DNA of 64,000 nucleotides from Chitinophagaceae bacterium (GTDB lineage Bacteria; Bacteroidota; Bacteroidia; Chitinophagales; Chitinophagaceae), in NCBI GenBank assembly GCA_947447265.1, contig CANFKC010000015.1, positions 37,115 to 101,114 on the forward strand, written 5' to 3'. Below, in pieces: positions 37,501 through 45,917 of the stretch (position 1 is the first letter of the stretch; the number at the start of each line of letters is the position of its first letter). The position numbers and the translations under genes were made by a program. The notes beneath the pieces are model-generated. The model was not told the DNA's origin. It saw only the letters and a list, made by a program, of their open reading frames with translations, and searched no databases.

Positions 37501-39421
37501 CTGCCCGCCTTTTATTGTGCTGGCCAGCAATACAACCACCTCAACAGCCGGAAATCACTACCGTTGGAAGTATGGCTTTGATTCAACAACCATCAACTCT
37601 GTCCTTACCAATGCAACTGCTGTATATACCTATCCCGGCAATTATACCATAACCCTTATTGACAGCAATAACCTGGGCTGCATCGACTCGGTAAAACGCA
37701 GCATACATGTCGGCGGCCCGAGCGGCACTTTCACTTTTACACCCGATAGTATTTGTGCACCGGGCTCTACCCACCTGCACCTCACAGCTACCAGCATTTC
37801 GGCACTCGATTCCTATTATGTATGGTTCGTACCGCCTTATGGCGCATTTGTTACGGACACCCCGGGCTTTACCGCGCATTACACTTACCCAGGCACCTAT
37901 AATCCTTATGTAATTATAGACAGTAATGGCTGCCAGGTAGCCATTCATAGCACAGACTCCATCCATGTATTACCGGCAGCTCATATAACCGTCAATCACC
38001 CGGGTGTGGTATGCGGCGTTAGTGCGCTATTAACTGCATCTGGCGCGGTATACTATACGTGGTCCCCGGCCATTTCTCTGTCATGTACCACTTGCTATAA
38101 TCCTACTGCCTCACCCACCGCAGCCACAAATTATACCGTTATCGGCACTAATATATATGGCTGTAAAGACACCGCTACCACTTTTGTGGTGATAGATACA
38201 CCTAACAGCATCACCATAACAGGCAAAGCCCACATATGCATCGGCGAATGTGATTCGCTATACGGCTACGGCGGCAGTGTATATGCCTGGTTCGGCACTG
38301 CACTATCCTGCAACATTTGCCAGGATGTTATTGTGTGCCCTACCGCTACTTATGTTTATACTTTGGTCGCCACCGATTCATTGGGTTGTAACGATACCGC
38401 TAAATTCAAAGTACATGTGGAGCCGCTACCTGTGCTTTACTTCCTGCCTACACCAGTTGTCGTCTGCAATGGTGATTCAACCCTGGTTACAGCATTTGGT
38501 ACCAATACCTATAACTGGCGCCCTAATCTGGATATTACCTGTGATACGTGCACTACTACTCGACTATACCCCATAAGCAGCCTTGTATATACAGTTACAG
38601 GTACCAGTATCTACGGTTGTAAAAGCACGGTAGATGTGCCCGTAACCGTAATTGACAGCACGGGGTATGCGATATCTGCTGATACTACAATCTGCGTTGG
38701 TGCCAGCGCCCATTTATATGCACACGGCGGCATAAAATACCTCTGGACAAATCCATATATGCTGAGCGACGCAAACTCAGCAACGCCTTTTGCCAACCCC
38801 GATACAACCATAATCTACACATTGGTAATAACCGAGAACGTGTGCTTTACTGACACTGCACATGTTAAGGTAACCGTGGCCCCGATACCCATAATAAGCC
38901 TGCACCAGACCTTCACCATAATAGCAGGAACTGAAATACAGCTGAACGGCCACGTAGCCAATAATGTACCTGTAAAATATACCTGGACTCCCGCCGATTA
39001 CCTCACTTGCTCGGAATGCCCTAACCCTATTGCAACACCAACCGCCAACACCACCTATACTGTAAAGGTTATTTCAACTGATGGCTGCGTTGCTGATACA
39101 ACCTTAACCATAAACATGTATTGCGATAACAGCCAGGTCTTTATCCCGAACACCTTTACACCCAATGGTGATGGCGTCAATGATCAGTTTTACATAAGTG
39201 GAAAAGGACTAAGCACCATTAAACAAATGCGCATTTACGACCGTTGGGGCGAGGTTGTTTTCGACCGTAGCAATATACAGCCTAATGAGCCTTCTATGGG
39301 TTGGGATGGCACTTTCGGAAGCAGGGAACTTACGGCTGATGTTTTCATCTACGTAGTGGAAGCTGTTTGTGAATTGGGAGAGGTATTCCAGTACAAAGGA
39401 AGTATTACATTAGTCAGATAA
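34586..39421 (+). CDS. Giant PKD-domain surface protein with T9SS type B sorting domain
   Basis: A 1611-residue protein with a signal peptide (about residues 1-24, ending H-S-T-A-Q). A long series of PKD-type beta-sandwich domains follows, recognisable by Y-L-W-N-F-G-D-G, Y-Q-W-S-F-G-D-A, Y-K-W-Y-F-G-D-G and Y-L-W-D-F-G-D-G with matching T-Y-x-x-x-G-x-Y segments. I judge roughly ten or more. After these come several Ig-like modules with Y-T-W-S-P, N-W-R-P or Y-T-W-T-P. The end has V-F-I-P-N-T-F-T-P-N-G-D-G-V-N-D, I-Y-D-R-W-G-E-V-V-F, G-W-D-G and Y-K-G-S-I-T-L-V-R, the type B (gliding-associated CHU_C) sorting domain. Secreted by T9SS and probably attached to the surface. Confidence 0.93.
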   Translation: MKIFLKIALFAVFFSGLPLHSTAQLHAGFTMTNNSGCGPLLTHFTNTSTGGAVSCHWIFDITHPYDTSNLTNPLWIYSTPGYYDVRLVVTNSIGQKDSVTFTHAVFVSPQPIVRFTTPDTILACPPLTVNFTNQSDTGGCTPYYTWFIDSAHIHTTNATYTFTTPGYYNISLRETDSCGCVGSLTKTSYIKIDSLPITCFTTPDTTPCTSPATVCFNNCTSGGFSYLWNFGDGFSDTARAPCHLYATTGNYSDTLTALSAAGCRSTLVKPNYIRVGYVSFGFYTVPSTICAGSTFTCFDTSFSGASHLWRFNTDSSGISTAASPSFSYTLPGTYVILDSIWDASGCHSIVYDTVTVLPSPDPSFTASSVYRCNPSDTVVFTPASMSGVVSYQWSFGDAISGLRDTSTLAIPTHIYDSMGSYSVSLFLIDTAGCTSYNYTSSFINIAIPWDTLALDSFTVIGCIPLTITYSTAISPWVPYITDSVVFGDGTYDTTHSGTHTYTTDGFFRPRHYFHLPEGCIDSSYRSYNRVYAGHHPTSMSTSVSTDTTCPSIPVTFVGHCTGCTYSAWLTFPGYPPTEYHGIFSSYDSLVFDLRYPGWCKGLFLIENYGCKDTLYDSVFVREPGALFLPEQLDCNDHFTIHFRTNFHPSSYKWYFGDGDSSTLASPTHTYGADGVYTVELYDTLTSTGCYSMSRKTVKIIANPTSLVANDTVVCPGQFVAFDDYPDFKTHISFGDGEADSLSPYYRYYYHQYWTPGVYTVQMRLENKFHCKDTVTQTSFITVERPGGGLWATPVLGCAPLTVSFHDTDLVHLGIPMATRQWIWSAADTAITGYAADTTHTYPEGTFLTYLIDLDSNGCNSIDSILITAVKPHAWFTASYIEGCPHLNIPFFDTNSFATYLWDFGDGSSLATGVSPTHAYTANGLYSPTVMITTIAGGAYPAGCTDTVTRANYIAISDTSTHVGFVLSDSFASCPPFIVLASNTTTSTAGNHYRWKYGFDSTTINSVLTNATAVYTYPGNYTITLIDSNNLGCIDSVKRSIHVGGPSGTFTFTPDSICAPGSTHLHLTATSISALDSYYVWFVPPYGAFVTDTPGFTAHYTYPGTYNPYVIIDSNGCQVAIHSTDSIHVLPAAHITVNHPGVVCGVSALLTASGAVYYTWSPAISLSCTTCYNPTASPTAATNYTVIGTNIYGCKDTATTFVVIDTPNSITITGKAHICIGECDSLYGYGGSVYAWFGTALSCNICQDVIVCPTATYVYTLVATDSLGCNDTAKFKVHVEPLPVLYFLPTPVVVCNGDSTLVTAFGTNTYNWRPNLDITCDTCTTTRLYPISSLVYTVTGTSIYGCKSTVDVPVTVIDSTGYAISADTTICVGASAHLYAHGGIKYLWTNPYMLSDANSATPFANPDTTIIYTLVITENVCFTDTAHVKVTVAPIPIISLHQTFTIIAGTEIQLNGHVANNVPVKYTWTPADYLTCSECPNPIATPTANTTYTVKVISTDGCVADTTLTINMYCDNSQVFIPNTFTPNGDGVNDQFYISGKGLSTIKQMRIYDRWGEVVFDRSNIQPNEPSMGWDGTFGSRELTADVFIYVVEAVCELGEVFQYKGSITLVR

Positions 39422-39477
39422 ATGCGTTGAAATTCCAAATTCCAAATTCAGACTTCGATGATCAACTTCATTATTTC

Positions 39478-39509
39478 ACTTTGACAACTCTCGGGAGAGT
39501 TGCCAAAGT
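39478..39509. repeat. REP-like palindrome, copy 1
   Basis: A 14-bp inverted repeat with one mismatch and a 4-base loop, arms ACTTTGACAACTCT (39478-39491) and AGAGTTGCCAAAGT (39496-39509). A near-identical palindrome is at 45827-45856. It lies about 57 bases past the giant PKD gene and could also act as its terminator, since a short T run follows. Confidence 0.75.
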
Positions 39510-39610
39510 TTTATGTAAGGAACTCTGAAATATCGCCAAAGTTCTGCCAAAGGGTAAAATCGCTCCAGCTGAATAAAATCTGAAAACTGCACAACTACGT
39601 ATATCTTCAC

Positions 39611-40579
39611 ATGAATTGGAGAAATGCGGCATTGGTTTTATGTTTTTCTGTATTGTGTAAGCCCGTCACCGCGCAGGTTATTGATAATACGCTTTCCTTC
39701 AAAAATATTAATAGAAACAGCTATTTCCGTTTCAATTACGAAAATGATGTTTTCCAGGCAATTGATGAATATTACACACAGGGAGTGCATCTGGAAGTTG
39801 TGAAACTAGCCCTGAAAAAGAACCCAATTAATAAACTATTGGTACACCCTGACTTCAGTACAATTAAATACGGACTGGGAATAGAACACAATGGCTATAC
39901 ACCGGCCAGCATAAGCGATGATACCATCAGGTATGGCGACAGACCATTTGGCGCGGCTTTAGAATTAAAATCATTTCAAATTGCTATCGACCCGATAAAT
40001 AAGCAACGCTTTTCGTCAATCCTTACACTTGGCGTATTGGGCCCCGCTGCAGGAGCCCGCGAAATGCAGATAGCCATTCACAAGTGGCTCAACAATATTA
40101 CCCCGCATGGATGGCAATTCCAGTTACACAACGACATTATCCTCAACTATGAGGTCAATTACGAAAAACAGTTGCTCAGTAAAGGGAAATGGCTTTCTAT
40201 TGACGCTGACGCGATGGCGCGCGCAGGCACCTTAAGCGATAAGGCACAAGTGGGCGCTACTTTAATGCTGGGTTATTTCGATTCACCCTTCAGCGATATT
40301 GTAACAGGTAAAAATAACTTCAGGATCTATGCCTATCAGCATTCTGAGGTTGCCGTAATAGCTTACGATGCCACATTACAAGGTGGCATGTTTAACCATA
40401 CCAGCCCCTATACTATTTTCGCAAAAGATGTAAAACGCGTTACTTACCGAAACCGACTGGGCATTGTTGGCACCTACAAACGTATTACCATGGAGTACTT
40501 CCAGTCTTTTATTACGCGCGAATTTGAAACCGGAAAACCACACGCATGGGGCGGCATACAATTTGCGTGTGCGATCTAA
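39611..40579 (+). CDS. Lipid A deacylase LpxR family outer-membrane protein
   Basis: A 322-residue protein with a signal peptide ending P-V-T-A-Q. The mature part has F-R-F-N-Y-E-N-D-V-F-Q-A-I-D-E-Y-Y-T-Q-G, Y-G-L-G-I-E-H-N-G-Y-T-P, D-R-P-F-G-A-A-L-E, L-G-V-L-G-P-A-A-G-A-R-E-M-Q and W-x-F-Q-L-H-N-D-I-I-L-N-Y-E. This is the LpxR/DUF2219 pattern: a 12-stranded outer-membrane barrel with an N-D-x-F motif and tandem active-site residues. LpxR removes the 3'-acyloxyacyl chain of lipid A in some Gram-negatives. Activity here is unproven because many Bacteroidota homologues are untested. Monocistronic; convergent with coaE. Confidence 0.87.
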   Translation: MNWRNAALVLCFSVLCKPVTAQVIDNTLSFKNINRNSYFRFNYENDVFQAIDEYYTQGVHLEVVKLALKKNPINKLLVHPDFSTIKYGLGIEHNGYTPASISDDTIRYGDRPFGAALELKSFQIAIDPINKQRFSSILTLGVLGPAAGAREMQIAIHKWLNNITPHGWQFQLHNDIILNYEVNYEKQLLSKGKWLSIDADAMARAGTLSDKAQVGATLMLGYFDSPFSDIVTGKNNFRIYAYQHSEVAVIAYDATLQGGMFNHTSPYTIFAKDVKRVTYRNRLGIVGTYKRITMEYFQSFITREFETGKPHAWGGIQFACAI

Positions 40580-40609
40580 ACACTGCTTGTAGAGTTCTTT
40601 TACAGCTAC

Positions 40610-41236
40610 CTAAGCGATATATCTGCTATAGGCCTTATTTAGCAATTTATCATGCAGGTCCAGCACCTGGGGCAAAATTGCTGTTACATCGTCATTAGTA
40701 ATTACAAAATCACAAAGCTTCATTTTTTCCTCTTCATTCATTTGCTTTGCAACAATATCCTCCACTTTTTCACGGGTAAGGTTACTGCGCTTCATAGCCC
40801 TGGCTATGCGTAACTCCATTGGGCAGTATACGCCCACCATAACGTCAATCCCTTTGTTGCTGCCACTTTCAAAGAAAATAGCTGCCTCTTTTATAATATA
40901 GGGGCTCACTTGTTCTGTAATCCACCTTTCGGCATAGGCTATGGTTGCCGGGTGCACCATGCCATTCAACTGCGCCAGCTTTTCAGGATTGCTGAAAATG
41001 ATAGCTGATACTGCCGCACTATTCAGCGCACCAGCTACATATACCGATTCGCCTAGTAAGGCCTTTATGCGCAGCTTTAGCTCCTCATCATTATTCATCA
41101 GGAATCTGGCAGCATCATCGGCTTTGAATACAGGTATACCCAAGGCTGAAAACACCTGGCAAACAACCGATTTACCCGAACCTATACCGCCGGTTATCCC
41201 AACTCTAAGCAACGTTGATGAAATAAAGTCTACCAT
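40610..41236 (-). CDS. coaE: Dephospho-CoA kinase
   Basis: A 208-residue P-loop kinase with R-V-G-I-T-G-G-I-G-S-G-K-S (Walker A GGIGSGKS near residues 16-23). F-K-A-D-D-A-A-R-F follows (usually D-A-D in the family), then H-P, E-A-A-I-F-F-E-S-G and R-A-M-K-R-S-N-L-T-R-E-K-V. It catalyses the last step of coenzyme A synthesis, ATP plus dephospho-CoA. In many Bacteroidota this gene sits in the nusB-DUF1573-yajC cluster; here that cluster starts 2.6 kb away and is transcribed oppositely. Confidence 0.92.
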   Translation of the reverse strand: MVDFISSTLLRVGITGGIGSGKSVVCQVFSALGIPVFKADDAARFLMNNDEELKLRIKALLGESVYVAGALNSAAVSAIIFSNPEKLAQLNGMVHPATIAYAERWITEQVSPYIIKEAAIFFESGSNKGIDVMVGVYCPMELRIARAMKRSNLTREKVEDIVAKQMNEEEKMKLCDFVITNDDVTAILPQVLDLHDKLLNKAYSRYIA

Positions 41237-41298
41237 ATGACGCAGTTATTTTCCTTTTATGCGAAGCGTAAAATCAGCGAACAGCAAGCTGTTTAAGG

Positions 41299-41370
41299 AC
41301 TTTTATAATGAAGCAGAAATGATAAAAGAACAAAGCAGATGGTGGACTTTATTTTATCATCGTTCCTAAG
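41299..41370. repeat. Dispersed 72-bp repeat at a gene 3' end, copy 2
   Basis: The partner of 11936-12007 (61/72 identical, no gaps). It ends 4 bases past the stop codon of the TPR glycosyltransferase gene. This copy has a perfect 9-bp inverted repeat, ATGATAAAA paired with TTTTATCAT, about 24 bases apart. Confidence 0.7.
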
Positions 41371-41374
41371 CATC

Positions 41375-43639
41375 TTAATTCAGCTTAAAATCTGAATAAT
41401 AACGTTTGGCAATCGCCTCATACTTCCTTGCTTCTTCCATATTGCCCATGCCCTGGTAAGAAAGCGCTATGTAAGGGATGTTGCGGAATTGCTTATTATC
41501 CAAACTGATCTCTTTATTGAAAATTGCGATGGCTTCCTGGTACTGTTTGTTGAAATAATAGGCCCTTCCAAGATTGGAATAAGCATTCATATAGTCTGGT
41601 TTAATGGAAATAGATTTATTGAACTGTTCTATGGCCTTTGCATAATTTTTTGTATTCAGGTACACTGCCCCAAGGTTATTAATAGCGTTCGATTCGTTAG
41701 GGCTAATCGCCAATACCTTTCTAAAGTAAACCTCTGCCGAATCATAACTCAACTTACAGAAGTAAGCCGTGCCAATTTCCTGATACGCCTCCGGGTTATT
41801 AGGCATATACTGCAGGTCTTTTTTGAAATTAATAATTGCAGAATCGTATTCTTTCAACTGGTTGTAAGTACGTGCTATATTAAAGTAAGCCAGATGAAAA
41901 TCAGGGTTAATAACCAGGGCCTTCTTAAACGTTGCAATGGCTTCGCGATACTTGCCGGAGGCAAGGTATACACTACCCAGGTTATTGGTAGCTACTGCAT
42001 GATTAGGGTTCAGTGCCAGTGCCTTTTTATCGTAGTACTCAGCAGAATCGTAATGTTGCTCTCTGTCAAATACCCTACCCATTTCTGCATTTGCCTCTGA
42101 AAACTTATCGTAAATCGATAACGACTTCCTAAGGTGAACGATAGCTTCCTCGTCAATAGCCTTTTTCTTAGCAGGGTCTGCTTCCTGGAAGTATTCCGTT
42201 TCAGCAAGTGCCGTGCCGAGGTAATAGTTCAAACGGCAATCGTTGGGCGATTTTTCAAGGTCTACTTTGTAGAGCTGCACATTATCTATCCAGTCCTGGT
42301 TTCGGGCATAAACCATTCCGCCGAAGACAAGGGTAAGCGGCACAATAATAGCCAGTATTTTAGGGTTTTTCAAGGCGGTAATATCTAGCGCATTTTCTCC
42401 TGTTATCCATTTATCAACTGCAAACGCAGCAGCCATGCAGATGCCAGCAGAAGCCATAAATAAGAAACGCTCTCCCATCTCAGCACCTATCAGGATGAAC
42501 ATATTATTGAAGAGGGCAATAGTCATGAGGTAATACAGTATGGCAAACGCCCACGGATCTTTTTTATCCTTCATAAGGCGGGTAATGGCCAGGTATATCA
42601 TACCGCCGTAGGCAACCAATGACGCTAGCACGCCAACATCACCGAAAGAAGCAAACGGAATTGCATTAAACGAATAGTTGCAAATAAGCGGGTGCGGGAT
42701 AAATAATAACCATAAGTACTTACCTGAAATGAGCACCGATGTGGCAATACGGGACATAAAATTGGGTGCCTGCACAAGCGCATTATCAATAAATTCTATA
42801 TCTGCGCTTTCATTGGCGTTATATTCCTTCAGCACCACGTAGCGGATTAAAATAAAAGCCACTGCGCTGGCAAATGTGCCTGCAGTTATCATGGCAGCCC
42901 TCTTTTTATCTTCATTCTTGGCAAAATAAAACAACAGTGGAACTACCCCAAGGAAGGTGATGGTATTCTCCTTAGAAATAATGGAAAGAAACATAAGGAA
43001 GGAGCCAAGTAATAATTGCATCCCCTTTCCTTCCTTCATATACTTCATAAATACGTTCAGGGCCCAGAAGGCAAAAAGAAAGCAGAGTATTTCGTCACGG
43101 CTTTTTATGTTGGCGACTACTTCCGTATGCACGGGGTGAATGGCAAAAAGTAATGCACCCACAAACGCTGCGATCGGCTTTTTGTCATTAAAAAATCTAC
43201 AGAGGAAAGTAAAGAACAGCAGAACGCATAATGCAAATGTTACAATATTAAAAAAGTGGTTTACAGCCGGGTTGCCCGGTGCAAACTGCGTTTCTATCGC
43301 AAACATAACCAGTGAAAGCGGCCTGTACGTATCATTGGGTATCACCAGGTACCCACGCATATGCGGCGTAGTCAATAACTCGCCTATTCCGGCAATGCCT
43401 TTGGCAACAATTGTGTTGTCCCGCACCATTATCACATCATCAAGCACATAACCGTTTCTAAGCGTATTGAAGTACAGGGCAAAAGTGACCAATACCAATA
43501 TTATAGATAGTTGCTTAACTAGCGAAAGGCCTTTTTTCACCCCTGTTTCCGGGCTGGATGTATTTTTTGAAGCAGTATTACTGGGGGCCGGCGCGGGGCC
43601 AACTGGTTTTACTGGCTTTTGTTGTGGTTGCTTACTCAT
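41375..43639 (-). CDS. TMTC-like membrane glycosyltransferase with TPR domain
   Basis: A 754-residue protein. A Pro/Gln-rich cytoplasmic N-terminus (~40 residues) precedes about ten transmembrane helices. The first extracytoplasmic loop has N-G-Y-V-L-D-D-V-I-M-V-R-D-N, then Y-R-P-L-S-L-V-M-F. Later segments are H-P-V-H-T-E-V-V-A-N-I-K-S-R-D-E and Y-L-W-L-L-F-I-P-H-P-L-I-C-N-Y-S-F (the DUF1736 region). The C-terminal ~300 residues are TPRs (A-I-E-Q-F-N-K-S-I-S-I-K-P-D-Y, A-V-A-T-N-N-L-G-S-V-Y). This architecture is that of TMTC-type GT-C enzymes, which in animals O-mannosylate cadherin beta-sandwich domains. The bacterial substrate is unknown. Secreted Ig-like proteins encoded nearby are candidates (inference). 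Confidence 0.85.
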   Translation of the reverse strand: MSKQPQQKPVKPVGPAPAPSNTASKNTSSPETGVKKGLSLVKQLSIILVLVTFALYFNTLRNGYVLDDVIMVRDNTIVAKGIAGIGELLTTPHMRGYLVIPNDTYRPLSLVMFAIETQFAPGNPAVNHFFNIVTFALCVLLFFTFLCRFFNDKKPIAAFVGALLFAIHPVHTEVVANIKSRDEILCFLFAFWALNVFMKYMKEGKGMQLLLGSFLMFLSIISKENTITFLGVVPLLFYFAKNEDKKRAAMITAGTFASAVAFILIRYVVLKEYNANESADIEFIDNALVQAPNFMSRIATSVLISGKYLWLLFIPHPLICNYSFNAIPFASFGDVGVLASLVAYGGMIYLAITRLMKDKKDPWAFAILYYLMTIALFNNMFILIGAEMGERFLFMASAGICMAAAFAVDKWITGENALDITALKNPKILAIIVPLTLVFGGMVYARNQDWIDNVQLYKVDLEKSPNDCRLNYYLGTALAETEYFQEADPAKKKAIDEEAIVHLRKSLSIYDKFSEANAEMGRVFDREQHYDSAEYYDKKALALNPNHAVATNNLGSVYLASGKYREAIATFKKALVINPDFHLAYFNIARTYNQLKEYDSAIINFKKDLQYMPNNPEAYQEIGTAYFCKLSYDSAEVYFRKVLAISPNESNAINNLGAVYLNTKNYAKAIEQFNKSISIKPDYMNAYSNLGRAYYFNKQYQEAIAIFNKEISLDNKQFRNIPYIALSYQGMGNMEEARKYEAIAKRYYSDFKLN

Positions 43640-43847
43640 GTAATGTAGTATAGAATGCCGTAAAATAAGTTATTTTCTGCTTTGTAAGCAATATCCTGCT
43701 GCCACTACGCCCATAATTTTATTAGCTCCATTTATTGTTCTTGCATAACCTTACCAATCTATTAACCATTATACTTTCGAAATATGGCTTTTAGCTTTTG
43801 AATTTTAGTACCTTTGCACCCCAAAACAAGAATATCTTTACTCATAT

Positions 43848-44780
43848 ATGATTAGCCGCAGAAATATTAGGGTGAAGGTGATGCAAACGCTTTATTCGCT
43901 TACAACGCTTGAAAAAGCAGACCAGGCAAGTAGATCGACAGTTGCGCGCATGCTCAATGAAAAATTAGACCAGGTGCTGGATGTGTTTACAGTTTGTGTT
44001 ATGTACCCTATCCAGGTTGCTCAATACGCTGAGTCTGATTCGCTACAACGTTCATCGAGGTACATCCGTACTGAAGAGGATATGAATGTAAGTACAAGAA
44101 TTGCCACCAATTCTTATATTACCAAATTGCTTTCAAAAGCTTCTTTTACTGAAAAGATAAAGAAGGACAACCTTGACCGCTATATTGACCAGGATTGGAT
44201 TAAAAAGCTATATGGCCAGTTGCTGAAAAGCGAGGAATACAATATCTATATTAATTTAGATCAACCCACAGAAGCGCAGGATAAAAATATTGTCCAGTAT
44301 ATTTGGGATAAGTTGATTGTCACTAATGAGTCGGTGCTGAGCACGTTTAACGACGATTTACCAGGATGGGAAGATAACAGCGAGCTGATAGTAATGCTGA
44401 TGGAAAACTTCTTCAAAAACAGCTCAAGGGTCGATTTCAACAAGTTGCTTTCTGCTGAAAAGAAGAATTACGCACACGACCTGCTGCTTGCGGTAATTGA
44501 AAAAGAAGAATACTGTCTGGAACTGATTCAACCTAAACTTACCAACTGGGATAAGGAGCGCGTAGCGCTTATTGATATGCTGTTGCTGAGAATGGCGGTA
44601 TGTGAATTCCTCTATTTCCCTACAATACCAACAAAGGTTACCATTAATGAGTTTATTGATATTGCCAAGCAATACAGCCTGCCGCAAAGCGGACAATTTG
44701 TAAATGGCGTACTCGATAACCTGCTGAAAGAACTGGAGAAAGAAGATAAAATACGTAAACAAGACCGAATAGCTAAATAG
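43848..44780 (+). CDS. nusB: Transcription antitermination factor NusB (long Bacteroidota form)
   Basis: A 310-residue protein. The N-terminal R-R-N-I-R-V-K-V-M-Q-T-L-Y-S-L is the NusB start signature, here followed by a lineage-specific insertion of about 150 residues. The C-terminal part (from about residue 230) holds W-D-K-E-R-V-A-L-I-D-M-L-L-L-R-M-A-V-C-E, P-T-K-V-T-I-N-E-F-I-D-I-A-K-Q-Y-S and F-V-N-G-V-L-D-N-L-L, the classic NusB core. It binds boxA RNA with NusE for rRNA antitermination. First gene of nusB-DUF1573-yajC. TACCTTTG at 43809-43816 is a possible -7 box, without a clear -33 partner. Confidence 0.93.
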   Translation: MISRRNIRVKVMQTLYSLTTLEKADQASRSTVARMLNEKLDQVLDVFTVCVMYPIQVAQYAESDSLQRSSRYIRTEEDMNVSTRIATNSYITKLLSKASFTEKIKKDNLDRYIDQDWIKKLYGQLLKSEEYNIYINLDQPTEAQDKNIVQYIWDKLIVTNESVLSTFNDDLPGWEDNSELIVMLMENFFKNSSRVDFNKLLSAEKKNYAHDLLLAVIEKEEYCLELIQPKLTNWDKERVALIDMLLLRMAVCEFLYFPTIPTKVTINEFIDIAKQYSLPQSGQFVNGVLDNLLKELEKEDKIRKQDRIAK

Positions 44781-44789
44781 ACCGCTACA

Positions 44790-45275
44790 ATGAAACGCTA
44801 CTTCTTATTTTCATTACTTGCCCTGGCTGCATGCCAAAACCATAGTGACAGTGCTGATAAAAGTAAATTATCAACCAACATTGTCAATAATCCGCATACT
44901 GCCGGCGGTATGGATACAGTTTCTGCTGCAAATAAGCCGACTTTAGAATTTAGAGACACGGTGCATGAATTTGGCACCATCCATCAGGATGAGGTTGTTA
45001 CACACGAATTTGCATTTACTAATAATGGTAAAACGCCGCTATTAATTACCAGCGCAGCTGCATCGTGCGGCTGCACAGTGGCAGATTACCCTCACGACCC
45101 GGTACAACCAGGCAAAGGCGGTATTATGAAGGTGAGTTTCAACTCAGCAGGCAAATCAGGCCACCAGGAAAAGTCCATAACAATACATACCAATACCGTT
45201 CGCAGCTTACATATGCTATACATTAAGGGGGAAGTAATTGCCCCTAAGAATAGCGACAAACTGCCTACGGAATAA
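44790..45275 (+). CDS. DUF1573 domain lipoprotein
   Basis: A 161-residue protein starting 9 bases after nusB. The signal peptide ends in lipobox L-A-A-C (Cys15). A single DUF1573 immunoglobulin-like domain has F-G-T-I-H-Q-D-E-V-V-T-H-E-F-A-F-T-N-N-G and the diagnostic A-A-S-C-G-C-T-V-A-D-Y-P, P-G-K-G-G motifs. The family is very common in Bacteroidota next to nusB and yajC. Its biochemical role is not established. Probably a periplasmic lipid-anchored protein. Confidence 0.9.
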   Translation: MKRYFLFSLLALAACQNHSDSADKSKLSTNIVNNPHTAGGMDTVSAANKPTLEFRDTVHEFGTIHQDEVVTHEFAFTNNGKTPLLITSAAASCGCTVADYPHDPVQPGKGGIMKVSFNSAGKSGHQEKSITIHTNTVRSLHMLYIKGEVIAPKNSDKLPTE

Positions 45276-45314
45276 TATATTTTTCAACTTTCTAAACGTA
45301 AAAAACAAGTTAAT

Positions 45315-45662
45315 ATGAATACAATAATGTTACAAGGTGCCCCTGCAGGTGGTGGTGGCATGATGCAATTGTTCCTGATAGGTGGTATGTTTATTGTAAT
45401 GTACTTCTTCATGATCCGCCCACAGGCAAAAAGGGCTAAAGAACAAAAGAAATTCGCTGAAAGCATGAATGCCGGTGAGTACGTAATTACCACAGCAGGT
45501 ATACATGGTACTATCAACAGAGTTTATGAAGATGGCACTTTACAAGTAGAAATTGGCAAAGGCTTGTTCATGAAAGTTGAACGTTCTGCTGTATCAATGG
45601 AGTTGACTGCAGCGTACAGGAAAAAACAAGACGCAACAACTTCCGCTGTAGTAGCAAAATAA
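45315..45662 (+). CDS. yajC: Preprotein translocase subunit YajC
   Basis: A 115-residue protein with one transmembrane helix (about residues 14-34: L-F-L-I-G-G-M-F-I-V-M-Y-F-F-M-I-R-P). The YajC signature R-P-Q-A-K-R-A-K-E-Q-K follows, then G-E-Y-V-I-T-T-A-G-I-H-G and V-E-I-G-K-G-L-F-M-K-V-E-R-S-A-V. It associates with SecDF in the inner membrane. It is the last gene of the cluster, with a terminator directly after. Confidence 0.94.
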   Translation: MNTIMLQGAPAGGGGMMQLFLIGGMFIVMYFFMIRPQAKRAKEQKKFAESMNAGEYVITTAGIHGTINRVYEDGTLQVEIGKGLFMKVERSAVSMELTAAYRKKQDATTSAVVAK

Positions 45663-45683
45663 TTGCTCCGAAATAATTATAGC

Positions 45684-45716
45684 GTAGTCAGTGCCGGTGG
45701 TACTGACTACTTTTTT
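45684..45716 (+). terminator. Intrinsic terminator of the nusB-DUF1573-yajC operon
   Basis: A perfect 9-bp stem (GTAGTCAGT with ACTGACTAC, 45684-45692 and 45702-45710), a 9-base loop, then six T residues (45711-45716), 21 bases after the yajC stop. Confidence 0.9.
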
Positions 45717-45791
45717 ATGTACTGAAGTTAGCGCAAAGCGAACAACCAAAAGCCCTTCGTACAAAAGACAGCAGCTTTCAAAATCGGTTTT

Positions 45792-45829
45792 GATTATCCG
45801 TTTCTAGTATTCGTTCCGATTATCCGTTT
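45792..45829. repeat. Direct repeat GATTATCCGTTT, two copies
   Basis: The 12-mer GATTATCCGTTT occurs at 45792-45803 and 45818-45829, 26 bases apart, just before the REP-like palindrome. Function unknown. Confidence 0.6.
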
Positions 45830-45856
45830 TGACAACTCTCTGAAGAGTTGTCAAAA
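45827..45856. repeat. REP-like palindrome, copy 2
   Basis: A perfect 13-bp inverted repeat with a 4-base loop: TTTTGACAACTCT (45827-45839) and AGAGTTGTCAAAA (45844-45856). It shares the core GACAACTCT/AGAGTTG with the palindrome at 39478-39509. Confidence 0.8.
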
Positions 45857-45917
45857 CTAGCGCACGACAGAACCATACACTACACACCGGCCTAAATCGT
45901 TACTACAGCTAAACCGT

